Shown here in pieces: positions 1-8,492 of a DNA stretch of 52,168 nt. Numbering within the stretch: the stretch's first letter is position 1; every line of letters begins with the position of its first letter. The position numbers and the translations under genes are program-made. A model generated the notes under the pieces. The model did no database searches and had not been told where the DNA came from. It saw only the letters and a program-made list of their open reading frames with translations. Source of the stretch: DAOTXR01 sp034435375 (lineage in GTDB: Bacteria; Chloroflexota; Anaerolineae; Aggregatilineales; UBA3940); assembly GCA_034435375.1 (NCBI GenBank), contig DAOTXR010000030.1:1-52168 (forward strand), read 5' to 3'.

Positions 1-2
1 TC

Positions 3-143
3 GAAAGCGGCATCAAGCAGATCAAAAGCCGCCTCACCGGCCCCGGCATGCGCTGGTCTCGTTCGGGCGCAGAACATATGCTGGTCATCCGTTCGGCTGT
101 GATGGGCGAGACCTTTGACGCCCTTTGGGCCGCCGCTGCTTGA
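3..143 (+). pseudogene. C-terminal end of an IS transposase (cut by the window edge)
   Basis: Only the last 46 codons are present; the start lies outside the window, so it may be intact there. The translated tail contains E-S-G followed by K-S-R-L-T-G-P-G-M-R-W-S and a G-A-E-x-M-L-x-I-R stretch. This resembles the tail of ISKra4-type transposases, where an E-S/A-x motif, a G-M-R-W block and L-x-x-R-A close the DDE domain; the family assignment is from memory. The stop is followed by a C-rich, A-rich stretch (150-170) that could be the terminal inverted repeat of the element. It would have inserted directly upstream of the rpsB promoter. Confidence 0.6.
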
Positions 144-174
144 TTTCTCGCCCCCAAAATGGGATGCACCCTAA

Positions 175-203
175 TTGAACTTTCCCGCAGCACACGCTAT
201 AAT
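175..203 (+). promoter_or_regulatory. Sigma70-type promoter for rpsB-tsf
   Basis: TTGAAC at 175-180 and a perfect TATAAT at 198-203 are separated by exactly 17 bases. The expected transcription start is near 210, which leaves a leader of about 150 bases before rpsB. The -35 box lies only a few bases from the presumed end of the upstream insertion sequence. Confidence 0.85.
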
Positions 204-209
204 CTCGCC

Positions 210-358
210 CGCCTGGACAGGTAGTGACAGACCAGGCTCCTGCATGCTCGCGTGCAGAGTAAACACGCTGCTTGACCTGGGTGGCCGTGCCGGAGTGGTA
301 GACTCCGATCCCACCAGGGAAGACGGCAGCGGAAGATTAAACGGAAAGGAAACTGAAT
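210..358 (+). promoter_or_regulatory. Structured 5' leader of rpsB (possible S2 autoregulatory leader)
   Basis: The predicted leader folds into successive hairpins. GCCTGG 211-216 pairs with CCAGGC 232-237. Bases 240-246 pair with 251-257 around a CUCG loop. Bases 276-284 pair with 311-318 (one bulge) and enclose CGGAG 291-295 paired with CTCCG 303-307. An AAAGGA ribosome site at 345-350 lies 8 bases before the ATG. Ribosomal protein S2 represses its own leader in other bacteria; whether this RNA does so is inference. No known riboswitch class was recognised. Confidence 0.5.
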
Positions 359-1285
359 ATGGCCGCCATCACAATGAAGGCCCTCCTTGAGACGGGCGTG
401 CATTTCGGGCACCGTGCGCGCAAGTGGAACCCGAAGATGAAGCCCTTCATCTTTACCGAGCGCAACGGCATCCACATTATCGATCTCCAGCAGACACTCC
501 GAGCCGTCAAAGAAGCGTATGATGTAGTGCGTGACACCGTCGCCGAGGGGGGAACGCTCCTGTTTGTTGGAACCAAACGGCAAGCCCAGGAGACCATCGC
601 CACCGAGGCAACCCGCTGCGGGATGCCTTATATCAACGAGCGCTGGCTGGGTGGCACATTGACCAACTGGCGCACTATCCGCCAGTTGATCGACCACCTG
701 AATGAGCTTGAAGCACGCCGGGAGCGTGGTCAGTTTGAGCTGCTGACAAAGAAGGAAGCTCTGACACTCAGCCGCAAAATCGAAAAGCTCAACATCCGGT
801 TGGGTGGTACTCGTAACATGCGGAATCTGCCCGACTTGATCTTCCTGATCGATGTGCGCCGCGAGGCCACAGCAGTACGCGAGGCCAACATTCTCAACAT
901 CCCCGTGATTGCCATGGTGGACACCAACTGTGACCCCGACTTGATCGACTACATCATCCCGGCTAACGACGATGCCATTCGTGCCATCAAGCTGATCACC
1001 AGTGTGATGGCTGATGCAGTCCTGGAAGGCATGGCACTGCGCAAGGATATCACTGAGGAAGCAATCGAGGAAGCAGTTGTGGCAGGCTACGAATACGAAT
1101 TTGTGGGGGTCGAAGAAGAGGATATCGCCGACGAGGAATTCCTGGGCCAGGCCACACTGGCCAAGCTGAAGAGCGGAGCGTTGAGCTTTGAGGGCGAAGA
1201 GCGACTGGCTGAGGAAGAGGACGTCGAAGAGGATCTCGCAACTGATGAAGTCGACGAATTTGAAGGGGAAGAGGAGGAAGAGTAA
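359..1285 (+). CDS. rpsB: 30S ribosomal protein S2
   Basis: Structural protein of the small ribosomal subunit, bound between head and body of the 30S particle. The 308-residue product carries the S2 signatures early (G-V-H-F-G-H near residue 15, K-M-K-P-F-I near 26) and the L-P-D-L-I-F-L-I-D block near 155. It is longer than the usual 240-260 residues because of an acidic tail from about residue 230, rich in Glu and Asp, which ends in a run of glutamates. AAAGGA at 345-350 supports this start. It is the first gene of the rpsB-tsf unit, the usual bacterial order. Confidence 0.97.
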   Translation: MAAITMKALLETGVHFGHRARKWNPKMKPFIFTERNGIHIIDLQQTLRAVKEAYDVVRDTVAEGGTLLFVGTKRQAQETIATEATRCGMPYINERWLGGTLTNWRTIRQLIDHLNELEARRERGQFELLTKKEALTLSRKIEKLNIRLGGTRNMRNLPDLIFLIDVRREATAVREANILNIPVIAMVDTNCDPDLIDYIIPANDDAIRAIKLITSVMADAVLEGMALRKDITEEAIEEAVVAGYEYEFVGVEEEDIADEEFLGQATLAKLKSGALSFEGEERLAEEEDVEEDLATDEVDEFEGEEEEE

Positions 1286-1354
1286 TCTGCCTGCCTCACC
1301 GCAGAATCTCAACCCACTTTAGCTTAATAAAATAGTCGGACAAAGGAAAAGCTG

Positions 1355-1972
1355 ATGACAGTCACTGCACAGATGGTCAAGGAGCTGCGCGAAGCGACCG
1401 GTGCGCCGATTCTCGACTGCAGGAATGCCCTTGAGGAACATGACGGCAACTTCGAGAGAGCTAAGGCCTATCTGGCTGAAAAAGGGATGGCGATTGCTCG
1501 CAAGAAGGCCGAGCGAGAAGCCCGCGAGGGCAAGGTTGAGACATATACTCATCCTGGGGGGCGCGTTGGTGTGATGCTTGAGCTTAACTGCGAGACTGAC
1601 TTTGTTGCCAACACATCGTTGTTCCAAGAACTGGCTCATAATCTTGCACTGCACATCGCATTTGCCAGCCCTCTGTACATCGATGCGGGCAGCATCCCCA
1701 CGGATGTCCTTGAAGCTCAGAAGCAAACCTTCTACAATGAGGCCAAAGCCTTGGGGAAACCTGACAACGAGATTGAGCGCGCCGTCGAGCACCATCTCAA
1801 CACATATTTCGACGAGGTGTGCCTGATGCGCCAACCCTATGTCAGAGACAGTGCGAAAACTGTCGAGGATATAATTACCGAGGCCATCGCCGAGTTGAAA
1901 GAAAACATCCGAGTCAGCCGCTTTGTGCGTTTCGAGTTGGGTGGAGCACATGGTGGCGGCAGCGAGGCTTGA
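1355..1972 (+). CDS. tsf: Translation elongation factor Ts
   Basis: Guanine nucleotide exchange factor for EF-Tu. The protein has 205 residues, the short form of the family (the E. coli protein is about 280). It keeps the N-terminal UBA-like domain (K-E-L-R-E-A-T-G-A, about residues 9-17) and the T-D-F-V-A-N motif at 81-86, whose Asp-Phe pair contacts EF-Tu. The C-terminal dimerisation region is reduced to a single helical segment and a Gly-rich tail. AAAGGA about 7 bases upstream fixes the ATG. It follows rpsB by 69 bases and is closed by a strong terminator. Confidence 0.96.
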   Translation: MTVTAQMVKELREATGAPILDCRNALEEHDGNFERAKAYLAEKGMAIARKKAEREAREGKVETYTHPGGRVGVMLELNCETDFVANTSLFQELAHNLALHIAFASPLYIDAGSIPTDVLEAQKQTFYNEAKALGKPDNEIERAVEHHLNTYFDEVCLMRQPYVRDSAKTVEDIITEAIAELKENIRVSRFVRFELGGAHGGGSEA

Positions 1973-1991
1973 GCGTGGGTGATTGAGCTGT

Positions 1992-2027
1992 AGGGGGATT
2001 AGGGAGTCTCTAATCCCCCTTTTGTTC
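1992..2027 (+). terminator. Rho-independent terminator after tsf
   Basis: Ten-base stem: AGGGGGATTA (1992-2001) pairs with TAATCCCCCT (2011-2020) around a 9-base loop, followed by a T-rich run. It ends the rpsB-tsf transcript. pyrH begins 37 bases later, so pyrH depends on readthrough or on its own promoter. Confidence 0.9.
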
Positions 2028-2063
2028 TATTCAGCGCCAAATCTTTGAGAACCGGGGGAAACC

Positions 2064-2792
2064 TTGAGCCAGCAGTTTTTAGCCACACCCAAGTATCATC
2101 GCGTTCTGCTCAAACTAGGCGGTGAGGCGCTGTCTGGGGAAGCGGATTTCGGAATCGATCCCAGCCGGGCTACCTGGATCGCAGAGCTGATTAGGGATGT
2201 TAAGAAGCACGATGTCGAGGTTGCCATGGTGATCGGCGCCGGAAACCTGTGGCGTGGGCAGATCGGCATTAGAGCCGGGATGGATCGGGCGACGGCAGAT
2301 TACATGGGCATGATCGCCACCGTCATGAACGCCCTGGCGCTCCAGGATGCGCTGGAACGCCAGGGAATCACCACCCGAGTTCAGACAGCCATCGAGATGC
2401 GGGCCGTTGCTGAGCCATACATCCGCCTGCGGGCCATTCGCCACCTGGAGAAGGGCCGTGTAGTTATCCTAGGTGCGGGCACAGGTAACCCGTTTTTTAC
2501 CACAGACAGCGCCGCTGCCCTGCGCGGCATGGAGATCAATGCCGATGTGTTGATCAAAGCCACCAAGGTCGATGGCGTCTATGATAGCGATCCCAAGACA
2601 GATCCCAGTGCTAAACGCTACGATCACCTCACGTTCATGGATGCTCTCAATATGCGTGTGAAGGTGCTCGACAGTACAGCCATCTCGTTGTGTATGGACA
2701 ACCACCTCCCGATTATCGTGCTCAACCTGTGGGACCCCGGCGCACTGGAGCGAGCCGTTCTAGGCGAGAAGATAGGTACCGTGATCTCTTAA
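2064..2792 (+). CDS. pyrH: UMP kinase
   Basis: Phosphorylates UMP to UDP with ATP in de novo pyrimidine synthesis; cytoplasmic hexamer of the amino-acid kinase fold. The 242 residues match the family length. Visible motifs are L-L-K-L-G-G-E-A-L near residue 15 (phosphate-binding loop), G-A-G-N-L-W-R-G near 58 and G-T-G-N-P-F-F-T-T-D near 139. The start is TTG at 2064 behind a GGGGGA ribosome site at 2054-2059; no better ATG exists near the conserved N-terminus. It lies downstream of rpsB-tsf, the common order rpsB-tsf-pyrH, but frr is not next to it. Confidence 0.95.
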   Translation: MSQQFLATPKYHRVLLKLGGEALSGEADFGIDPSRATWIAELIRDVKKHDVEVAMVIGAGNLWRGQIGIRAGMDRATADYMGMIATVMNALALQDALERQGITTRVQTAIEMRAVAEPYIRLRAIRHLEKGRVVILGAGTGNPFFTTDSAAALRGMEINADVLIKATKVDGVYDSDPKTDPSAKRYDHLTFMDALNMRVKVLDSTAISLCMDNHLPIIVLNLWDPGALERAVLGEKIGTVIS

Positions 2793-2794
2793 GC

Positions 2795-2822
2795 GTTTGG
2801 TCGAAAGCATTTCTGACCAAAC
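2795..2822. terminator. Hairpin between convergent pyrH and lipoprotein genes
   Basis: GTTTGGTC (2795-2802) pairs with GACCAAAC (2815-2822). A second hairpin, GTCAGC 2846-2851 with GCTGAC 2861-2866, follows. Neither has a good T-run, so termination here is plausible but unproven. Confidence 0.45.
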
Positions 2823-2896
2823 CCGAGGCCTCGTCGGGACGGGGCGTCAGCTTGATGGCTGCTGACCGGCCTAGATTTAGCAGCTAGGAAGCCACG

Positions 2897-3967
2897 TCAC
2901 TTCAGCTTGAACGACGACATGATGTTGTCCGAAGCTTTGCCTGTATCGTCAACAAAGCTGATCACGTAGACGCGCCCATTGGCTGGGGCAAAGAGCGCCA
3001 CGTTGCCGTTGCTTGTCGTCACTCGCGTAGCTGGCACCGTTCCGGCAGCGCCTCCTGCTGTTGAGTAGGTTTGGCCAGGGAATTCCCGGCTCATGACAGT
3101 CGAGATGGCGGCTCCTACGTCGGTCCCGTTGATCACCAGCACAAAACCCTTTCCCACACCGCCGGGCGACTGAAAGCGCACATCGCTCGTGTCATCCTCC
3201 ACCCATGACCATGTCCACAGGTTCGGCACCCGGATCTCGTAGCCGAAGTCTGTGTTGGCGTAAAGCAGCACCAGCGAGGTGACCGGGTTGATACGTTTGA
3301 CATAGAGATACTGCACATAGTATCGGTAAGCGTTTCCCAATGCCTCAGACTGGGCAACAAGCCAGATGTCGTCACCTTCCTTGGGTGCTCCACCCGGCCA
3401 GCGATTGGCAGGCAGCACGATCAGGCCAATTTCAAAACTGCCGTTGGGGTCGGCGGTCAGTTCATAATAAGGGCTACCCAACCCACCTTGCGGTGTGTCG
3501 GCCCAGTACAGTGTAATCTTGTCAGACGGTGCGAAACCCGTACCATTGACTACAACCGTGTCGCCTGGCTCTCCCATCTGCGGCGACATGGTGATGCCCG
3601 GCCCGCTGCTTGGTGGAGGAAGAGGGGTCTGCCCTTCCTGAGCACCGCCTTCAGGCGTGGCCGTGGCCAGCGGAATTTCTGTCGGCGGGGGCAACGGTGT
3701 AGGCCCCAGACCACCTCCAGGGGTTGGGGTGATCTCTCCGCCCATCGGCGTGCTAGGGACTGTGGGAGGAAGAGTCCCAGACGACAGTGTGGGAGCTAGG
3801 GTAACCGGTGTCCAGGTGGGTGGCGGCGTAGTCGTAGCGAGGCCATCCTCCTCCGCCGCCAGCTGACCGCTCCCGCCGCCAAACAGGCTGCAACCAGCCA
3901 GCAGCAGCGCGACTCCCACCATCCCGATCCACACCATTCTCTTGTTGATCATTGGCTGTAGTACCAT
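2897..3967 (-). CDS. Secreted lipoprotein with Thr/Pro-rich linker, unknown function
   Basis: No specific family recognised. The protein begins with a lipoprotein signal peptide: basic start, hydrophobic core and the lipobox L-L-A-G-C about 25 residues in. A long low-complexity Thr/Pro/Gly linker (roughly residues 40-125) leads to a beta-rich region in which G-x-G-F-A-P-S-D-x-I-T-L-Y-W resembles IPT/TIG-like or Ig-like surface domains. A C-terminal domain of about 120 residues (from N-L-W-T-W-S-W) looks like the photosystem II PsbP/DUF1795-type fold often seen in lipoproteins; this is a weak guess. The reading frame extends 78 codons upstream, but the signal peptide places the start at ATG 3967 or 3952. 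A TACAAT box (minus strand, 4027-4022) may drive it. Confidence 0.75.
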   Translation of the reverse strand: MVLQPMINKRMVWIGMVGVALLLAGCSLFGGGSGQLAAEEDGLATTTPPPTWTPVTLAPTLSSGTLPPTVPSTPMGGEITPTPGGGLGPTPLPPPTEIPLATATPEGGAQEGQTPLPPPSSGPGITMSPQMGEPGDTVVVNGTGFAPSDKITLYWADTPQGGLGSPYYELTADPNGSFEIGLIVLPANRWPGGAPKEGDDIWLVAQSEALGNAYRYYVQYLYVKRINPVTSLVLLYANTDFGYEIRVPNLWTWSWVEDDTSDVRFQSPGGVGKGFVLVINGTDVGAAISTVMSREFPGQTYSTAGGAAGTVPATRVTTSNGNVALFAPANGRVYVISFVDDTGKASDNIMSSFKLK

Positions 3968-4097
3968 TCTTTGTGTCTCTGTCTGAGTTCGAAGATATCG
4001 TTTGAAATTGGCACGCGCTTTATTGTAGCGAATGTTGCGGTAAAAACGTACAGGACAGGGGACCGCAGTTCCTGGCGATTTACCGACGGCTTTTCTG

Positions 4098-4106
4098 TGA
4101 TACAAT
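4098..4106 (+). promoter_or_regulatory. Extended -10 promoter giving a leaderless start for the DUF503 gene
   Basis: TGA-TACAAT at 4098-4106 matches the extended -10 consensus. The ATG begins only 6 bases after the box, so the predicted transcription start coincides with the start codon. No clear -35 hexamer was found. Confidence 0.55.
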
Positions 4107-4112
4107 CCAGGC

Positions 4113-4400
4113 ATGGTTATCGGAACAGGCACTATCGAGATCGATCTGCCCGCTGTCAGTTCACTCAAAGAGAAACGCAGCACGCTCAAGAGCCTGATCA
4201 CACGAGTTCACAGGGAGTTTAACGTCGCCTGTGCTGAGGTGGATCTGCACGATGTCTGGCAGTCCACGACTTTGGGCGTCGCCGTTGTTTCAACCTCGGT
4301 GGCCCATGCCCAGAACGTCATAGAACGCGTAGTGGCCTGGATCGAACTCAATCGCCGCGATGTGGCGGTGATCGGCTACACGGTTGAGATCATCCACTGA
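4113..4400 (+). CDS. DUF503 family protein (YlxP-like)
   Basis: Small cytoplasmic protein of 95 residues, the normal family length, with the N-terminal pattern G-T-x-x-I-x-L-P-x-x-x-S-L-K-E-K-R and a following basic helix. In Firmicutes the relative YlxP sits in the nusA-infB-rbfA region and is thought to act in ribosome or RNA metabolism; the function here is unknown. The gene diverges from the lipoprotein gene and is followed after 32 bases by the DUF4230 gene. Its start sits directly under a -10 box, suggesting a leaderless message. Confidence 0.85.
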   Translation: MVIGTGTIEIDLPAVSSLKEKRSTLKSLITRVHREFNVACAEVDLHDVWQSTTLGVAVVSTSVAHAQNVIERVVAWIELNRRDVAVIGYTVEIIH

Positions 4401-4432
4401 TAGCCCTTTAATGCACCTGGCAGGAGTATGGC

Positions 4433-5161
4433 ATGTCTCCACAAGACAGCACTGAAAAGCAGCCTGATCGCGGGCACAGCCTGAACAGATGGCTGGCAAC
4501 CCTTGTCCTGGTGGCGCTGTTGCTGGCTATTGCCGTCATCGGCTACCTGATCGTGGATACCATCCTGGCACTGCGACAGCCGGCTGCAGGGCTGCCCGGC
4601 GCAGTTGGCACACAGGTGCAGCAAGTGCTCAATCCCACGCCGACCATCATTGCCAGCCCGCAAACCGTTGTCCGGCAGGTGCAAACGCTGGCCCGTCTGG
4701 AGACGGCCTCCTATACCATCGAGAAAGTCATCACAGCCGAAAGCGGTGAGGGACCGCTCGGTTTCCTGTTCCGCGACCGGTTGTTGCTGGTGGCCCAGGG
4801 GCAGGTTATCGCTGGAACAGACCTCCTGCGAATGCAACCCGACGATGTGCAGATCGCTGGGAACACAGCCTATATCACTTTGCCTGCCTCAGAGATATTT
4901 ATCGCAACGCTCGACAACGAAAACACCTATGTCTACGATCGCGAGACAGCGCTGTTTGGGCAGCAAATTGATCTCGAGACCCTGGCTCGCCAGGAGGCTG
5001 AAGCCGCGATCTTACAGGCTGCTCTTGAAGATGGCATTCTCGACTTGGCCGAGAGGAACACCCAGGCATACGTCGGAGCACTGGTGAGAGCACTCGGCTT
5101 TGAGGATGTGGTCTTTATTACAGGCACGCCAGCTCCAGATCAGGACCTCGGCAACAGGTGA
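4433..5161 (+). CDS. DUF4230-like membrane-anchored protein
   Basis: The 242-residue product has a charged N-terminus, one transmembrane helix (about residues 18-46) and an extracytoplasmic domain. The pattern L-E-T-A-S-Y-T-I-E-K-V-I near residue 88 and the later stretch L-P-A-S-E-I-F-I followed by D-N-E-N-T-Y-V-Y-D-R fit DUF4230 proteins, whose function is unknown. A helical, Ala/Glu-rich segment (about 180-215) follows. An AGGAG-type site precedes the ATG. Its stop (5161) and the ligA start (5166) are nearly contiguous, so the two are probably co-transcribed. Confidence 0.75.
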   Translation: MSPQDSTEKQPDRGHSLNRWLATLVLVALLLAIAVIGYLIVDTILALRQPAAGLPGAVGTQVQQVLNPTPTIIASPQTVVRQVQTLARLETASYTIEKVITAESGEGPLGFLFRDRLLLVAQGQVIAGTDLLRMQPDDVQIAGNTAYITLPASEIFIATLDNENTYVYDRETALFGQQIDLETLARQEAEAAILQAALEDGILDLAERNTQAYVGALVRALGFEDVVFITGTPAPDQDLGNR

Positions 5162-5165
5162 TCTC

Positions 5166-7193
5166 ATGACGCCGCGGAAAACCCCTGCCCAACGTGCGGC
5201 CGAGTTGCGTGAACTGCTGCACTACCACAGTTACCGCTATCACGTATTGGATTCACCGATTATTACTGACCGCGAATATGACGACCTTTATGCCGAGCTC
5301 AAGCGGATTGAAGATCAGCATCCGGAGTTGATCACCCCTGATTCGCCCACTCAGCGTGTCGGGGCCGAGCCGCGCAGCGACTTGCCCAAGGTGCGACACG
5401 CTGCGCCCGTGCTCAGCCTGGCCAACGCCTTTAGCGACGAAGACCTTGTTGCCTGGCAGACACGTCTCAGCAAGCTGCTGCCTGCCCACACTGTGCTCGA
5501 CTACGTTGTTGAGCCTAAGTTAGACGGTCTCTCGGTTGTTTTGACCTACGAGAATGGCATCTTCACGCTGGGCGCCACGCGCGGCGATGGAGAGATTGGT
5601 GAGGACGTAACACCCAACTTGCGTACCATTCGTTCGTTGCCCCTCCATATCCCTGCCGACCCTGACGGCCCGCCTGCGCCGCCGCGGCTTGTGGTGCGGG
5701 GCGAGGCATTCTTCCGGCTGCCTGTCTTCGAGAGTCTGAACCGTCGCCGGGTTGAAAACGGAGAGCCTCCTTTCGTCAACCCACGCAACGCTGCCTCCGG
5801 CGCGCTGCGCCAGCTCGATCCGCGGATCACTGCTGCCCGCCCCCTCGACTTGGCCTGCTACCAGATCTTGGCCAGCGACGGCGACTACCTCCCGACTACA
5901 CAGTGGGACGTGCTACACTACCTGAGAGGATTAGGCTTCCCTGTGATGCTTGACCACTCCATGCACTTCACTGATTTTGACGAGATGATCGCCCACATTC
6001 ACGCCTGGGCCGACCGCCGCGAACAGCTCAACTATGAGATCGATGGGCTTGTGATCAAAGTCAACGATCTTGCCGCCTTCGACGCCCTGGGAGTAGTTGG
6101 CAAGGACCCGCGCGGCGCGATAGCCTTCAAATATCCCTCAGAGGAACGCACAACCCGCTTGCTGGACGTGGGCATCAATGTTGGGCGTACAGGCGTGATC
6201 GCTCCTTATGCCATTCTGGAGCCGGTTGAAGTGGGTGGCGTGACGGTTAAAAACGCTACGCTGCACAACTTTGACGACATTGCACTGAAGGACATCCGTC
6301 GGGGTGATACCGTAGTCATCAAACGCTCCGGCGAAGTCATTCCCTATGTCGTTGGTCCAGTTGCCGATCTGCGCGATGGAACTGAGACACCTATCACTCC
6401 GCCTGCGACCTGTCCCTACTGCGGTTCGCCCGTTGTTCGCCACGAGGGAGAGATCGCCTATTACTGTTCCAACATCGACTGCCCGGAGCGGCTGGCTCGC
6501 GCGATTGAATATTGGGTCTCGCGCGGCGCAATGGATATCGAAGGTTTGGGAGAGCGGATCGTTCGCCAGCTGATCGCTGAAGGGCTGATACGCGATGTGG
6601 CCGATCTGTACTTTCTCACGCCTGATCAGCTGATCTCTCTAGAGGGTTTTGCCGATAAGAAGGTCGAGAACCTGCTTACAGCTATCGATGAAAGCCGTGG
6701 CCGTTCCCTGGATCGCATCCTGACTGCGCTTGGCATCCGTGGGGTAGGCAGCACAGTCGCTGCTTTGCTGCTCGACCACTTCCAGACGCTTGACGCGCTG
6801 GCTCAAGCCACGCCTGACGACCTGCAAGCAGTGCCCGGCATCGGACCGGAGATCGCCAGCGCGGTGGTTGAGTTCTTTGCCAACAGCCGCAACCAGTTGT
6901 TAATTGAGAAGCTGCGCCGGGGCGGGGTAAGGCTCGCGCCTGCCCAAAAACAGCAAGCTTCGACCAAGTTGGCTGGGCTGACCTTTGTTCTGACCGGCAC
7001 TTTGCCGGGCATGACCCGTGACGAAGCCACTGTCCTGATCGAGTCGCATGGTGGCAAAGTGACTAGCAGTGTGAGCAGCAAGACCAGCTACGTGGTCGCT
7101 GGGTCAGAGCCGGGAAGCAAGCTAACCAAGGCGCAGCAGCTCGGCATCCCGGTGCTTGATGAAGCAGGGCTGCTGTCGCTGCTGCAAGAGTAG
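5166..7193 (+). CDS. ligA: NAD-dependent DNA ligase
   Basis: Seals nicks in replication and repair using NAD+ as AMP donor. The 675-residue protein has all family parts in order: domain Ia with Y-x-x-D-x-P-I-I-T-D-x-E-Y-D near residue 30, the adenylation motif K-L-D-G at 118-121 (Lys118 is the AMP acceptor), an OB fold, a four-Cys zinc finger (C-P-Y-C then C-S-N-I-D-C, about residues 395-420), a helix-hairpin-helix domain and a C-terminal BRCT domain (about 595-675). The reading frame opens at 5100, but ATG 5166 with AGGTGA just upstream matches the family N-terminus and avoids overlap with the preceding gene. Confidence 0.97.
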   Translation: MTPRKTPAQRAAELRELLHYHSYRYHVLDSPIITDREYDDLYAELKRIEDQHPELITPDSPTQRVGAEPRSDLPKVRHAAPVLSLANAFSDEDLVAWQTRLSKLLPAHTVLDYVVEPKLDGLSVVLTYENGIFTLGATRGDGEIGEDVTPNLRTIRSLPLHIPADPDGPPAPPRLVVRGEAFFRLPVFESLNRRRVENGEPPFVNPRNAASGALRQLDPRITAARPLDLACYQILASDGDYLPTTQWDVLHYLRGLGFPVMLDHSMHFTDFDEMIAHIHAWADRREQLNYEIDGLVIKVNDLAAFDALGVVGKDPRGAIAFKYPSEERTTRLLDVGINVGRTGVIAPYAILEPVEVGGVTVKNATLHNFDDIALKDIRRGDTVVIKRSGEVIPYVVGPVADLRDGTETPITPPATCPYCGSPVVRHEGEIAYYCSNIDCPERLARAIEYWVSRGAMDIEGLGERIVRQLIAEGLIRDVADLYFLTPDQLISLEGFADKKVENLLTAIDESRGRSLDRILTALGIRGVGSTVAALLLDHFQTLDALAQATPDDLQAVPGIGPEIASAVVEFFANSRNQLLIEKLRRGGVRLAPAQKQQASTKLAGLTFVLTGTLPGMTRDEATVLIESHGGKVTSSVSSKTSYVVAGSEPGSKLTKAQQLGIPVLDEAGLLSLLQE

Positions 7194-7207
7194 GCTGCAC
7201 TTGAAAT

Positions 7208-8434
7208 ATGGCTAAAAGCGGCATCATCATCCTCAAGCAGGGGCGTGAAAAGTCGGTGTTGCAGTATCACCCCTGGGTGTTTTCGGGAGCTATCGACCCC
7301 ACTCGCACCGATCTCACGAGCGTGGAGCCGGGCGCAGTGGTTGAGGTGCGTGACTATCGGGGCGGCTTCCTGGCGCGAGGCTACTACAATCCACACTCGC
7401 AAATCCGCGTCCGCACCCTCACCTGGGACCAGAACGACGCACTTGGCCCCGCCTGGTGGCGGGTTCGGCTGGCGCGAGCCATTGCTGCCCGCTCGGAGCT
7501 GGCAAGCCGCACTGACCTGACTGCCTATCGTCTAGTCAATGCGGAGAGTGATGGCCTGCCCGGCCTGATCGTTGACCGCTATGGCAACTACCTGGTGATC
7601 CAGATTCTCACCCTGGGGCTTGAGGTCGTCAGGGACACTATCGTTCACGCCCTGGCTGAGCTGCTCAACCCAGAGGGCATTTACGAGCGTAGCGATGTCG
7701 ATGCCCGTCGCAAAGAAGGTCTGGCCGACTCGGCGGGCCTGTTGTGGGGGGAGATGCCGCCCAACCCGCTCATCGTTGTTGAACATGGCGTTCGTTTCCC
7801 AGTGGATGTGCTGGCCGGGCATAAGACTGGCTTCTACCTCGACCAACGTGACTGCCGTCACTGGCTGCTGACCAGTCCCTTGGTCGCCGGGCGGGAAGTG
7901 CTGAATTGCTTCTCCTACACCGGCGGATTTGGCGTCTGCGCCGCGCTAAACGGCGCACAGATGGTCATCAACGTCGACACTTCTCAACCCGCATTGGACC
8001 TGGCCCGCCAGACCATGGCACTCAATGGATTGGAGGCATTCCCCGCCGGGTATGACAACACCGATGTCTTTGAGTATCTGCGGGCATGCCGCGATGCTGA
8101 TCGCGCTTTCGATCTGATCATCCTCGATCCACCCAAGTTCGCTCACAGCGCCAAGGAGGTCGACCGCGCGGCGCGTGGTTACAAGGACATCAACTGGCTG
8201 GCTTTCCAGTTGCTGCGGCCTGGCGGCTTGCTGGTGACTTTCTCCTGCTCTGCTCAGGTCGATGCGGACCTCTTCCAGAAGATCGTCTTCGGCGCCAGCG
8301 TCGATGCTGGTGTCCAGGCCCAGATCATTGGCTGGTTTTCTCAGCCAGCCGATCATCCGGTTTTGCTGTCTTTTCCAGAGAGCCGCTACCTCAAAGGGCT
8401 GATCTGCCGCACCACCGGGTTCGGATCGAGCTAA
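7208..8434 (+). CDS. rlmI: RlmI/RlmK-type class I rRNA methyltransferase
   Basis: SAM-dependent RNA cytosine methyltransferase; E. coli RlmI makes m5C1962 in 23S rRNA. The 408-residue length is right for the family. It has an N-terminal PUA-like RNA-binding domain (H-P-W-V-F-S-G-A-I near residue 21), a middle EEHEE-like domain with N-A-E-S-D-G-L-P-G-L-I-V-D near residue 110, and a Rossmann methyltransferase domain with L-N-C-F-S-Y-T-G-G-F-G, the D-P-P-K-F-A catalytic motif and F-S-C-S late in the protein. It follows ligA by 14 bases, likely the same operon. RlmI is the best guess among close paralogues. Confidence 0.88.
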   Translation: MAKSGIIILKQGREKSVLQYHPWVFSGAIDPTRTDLTSVEPGAVVEVRDYRGGFLARGYYNPHSQIRVRTLTWDQNDALGPAWWRVRLARAIAARSELASRTDLTAYRLVNAESDGLPGLIVDRYGNYLVIQILTLGLEVVRDTIVHALAELLNPEGIYERSDVDARRKEGLADSAGLLWGEMPPNPLIVVEHGVRFPVDVLAGHKTGFYLDQRDCRHWLLTSPLVAGREVLNCFSYTGGFGVCAALNGAQMVINVDTSQPALDLARQTMALNGLEAFPAGYDNTDVFEYLRACRDADRAFDLIILDPPKFAHSAKEVDRAARGYKDINWLAFQLLRPGGLLVTFSCSAQVDADLFQKIVFGASVDAGVQAQIIGWFSQPADHPVLLSFPESRYLKGLICRTTGFGSS

Positions 8435-8492
8435 AGACTCAACTGGAGTGATAGGCATCACCCCGGTTCGCAATTCCAATACACAAAGCCAT

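Noticed and set aside
281..320. Possible tRNA-like fold in the rpsB leader
   Set aside because: There is a nested stem, but no acceptor stem, anticodon arm or T-loop consensus.
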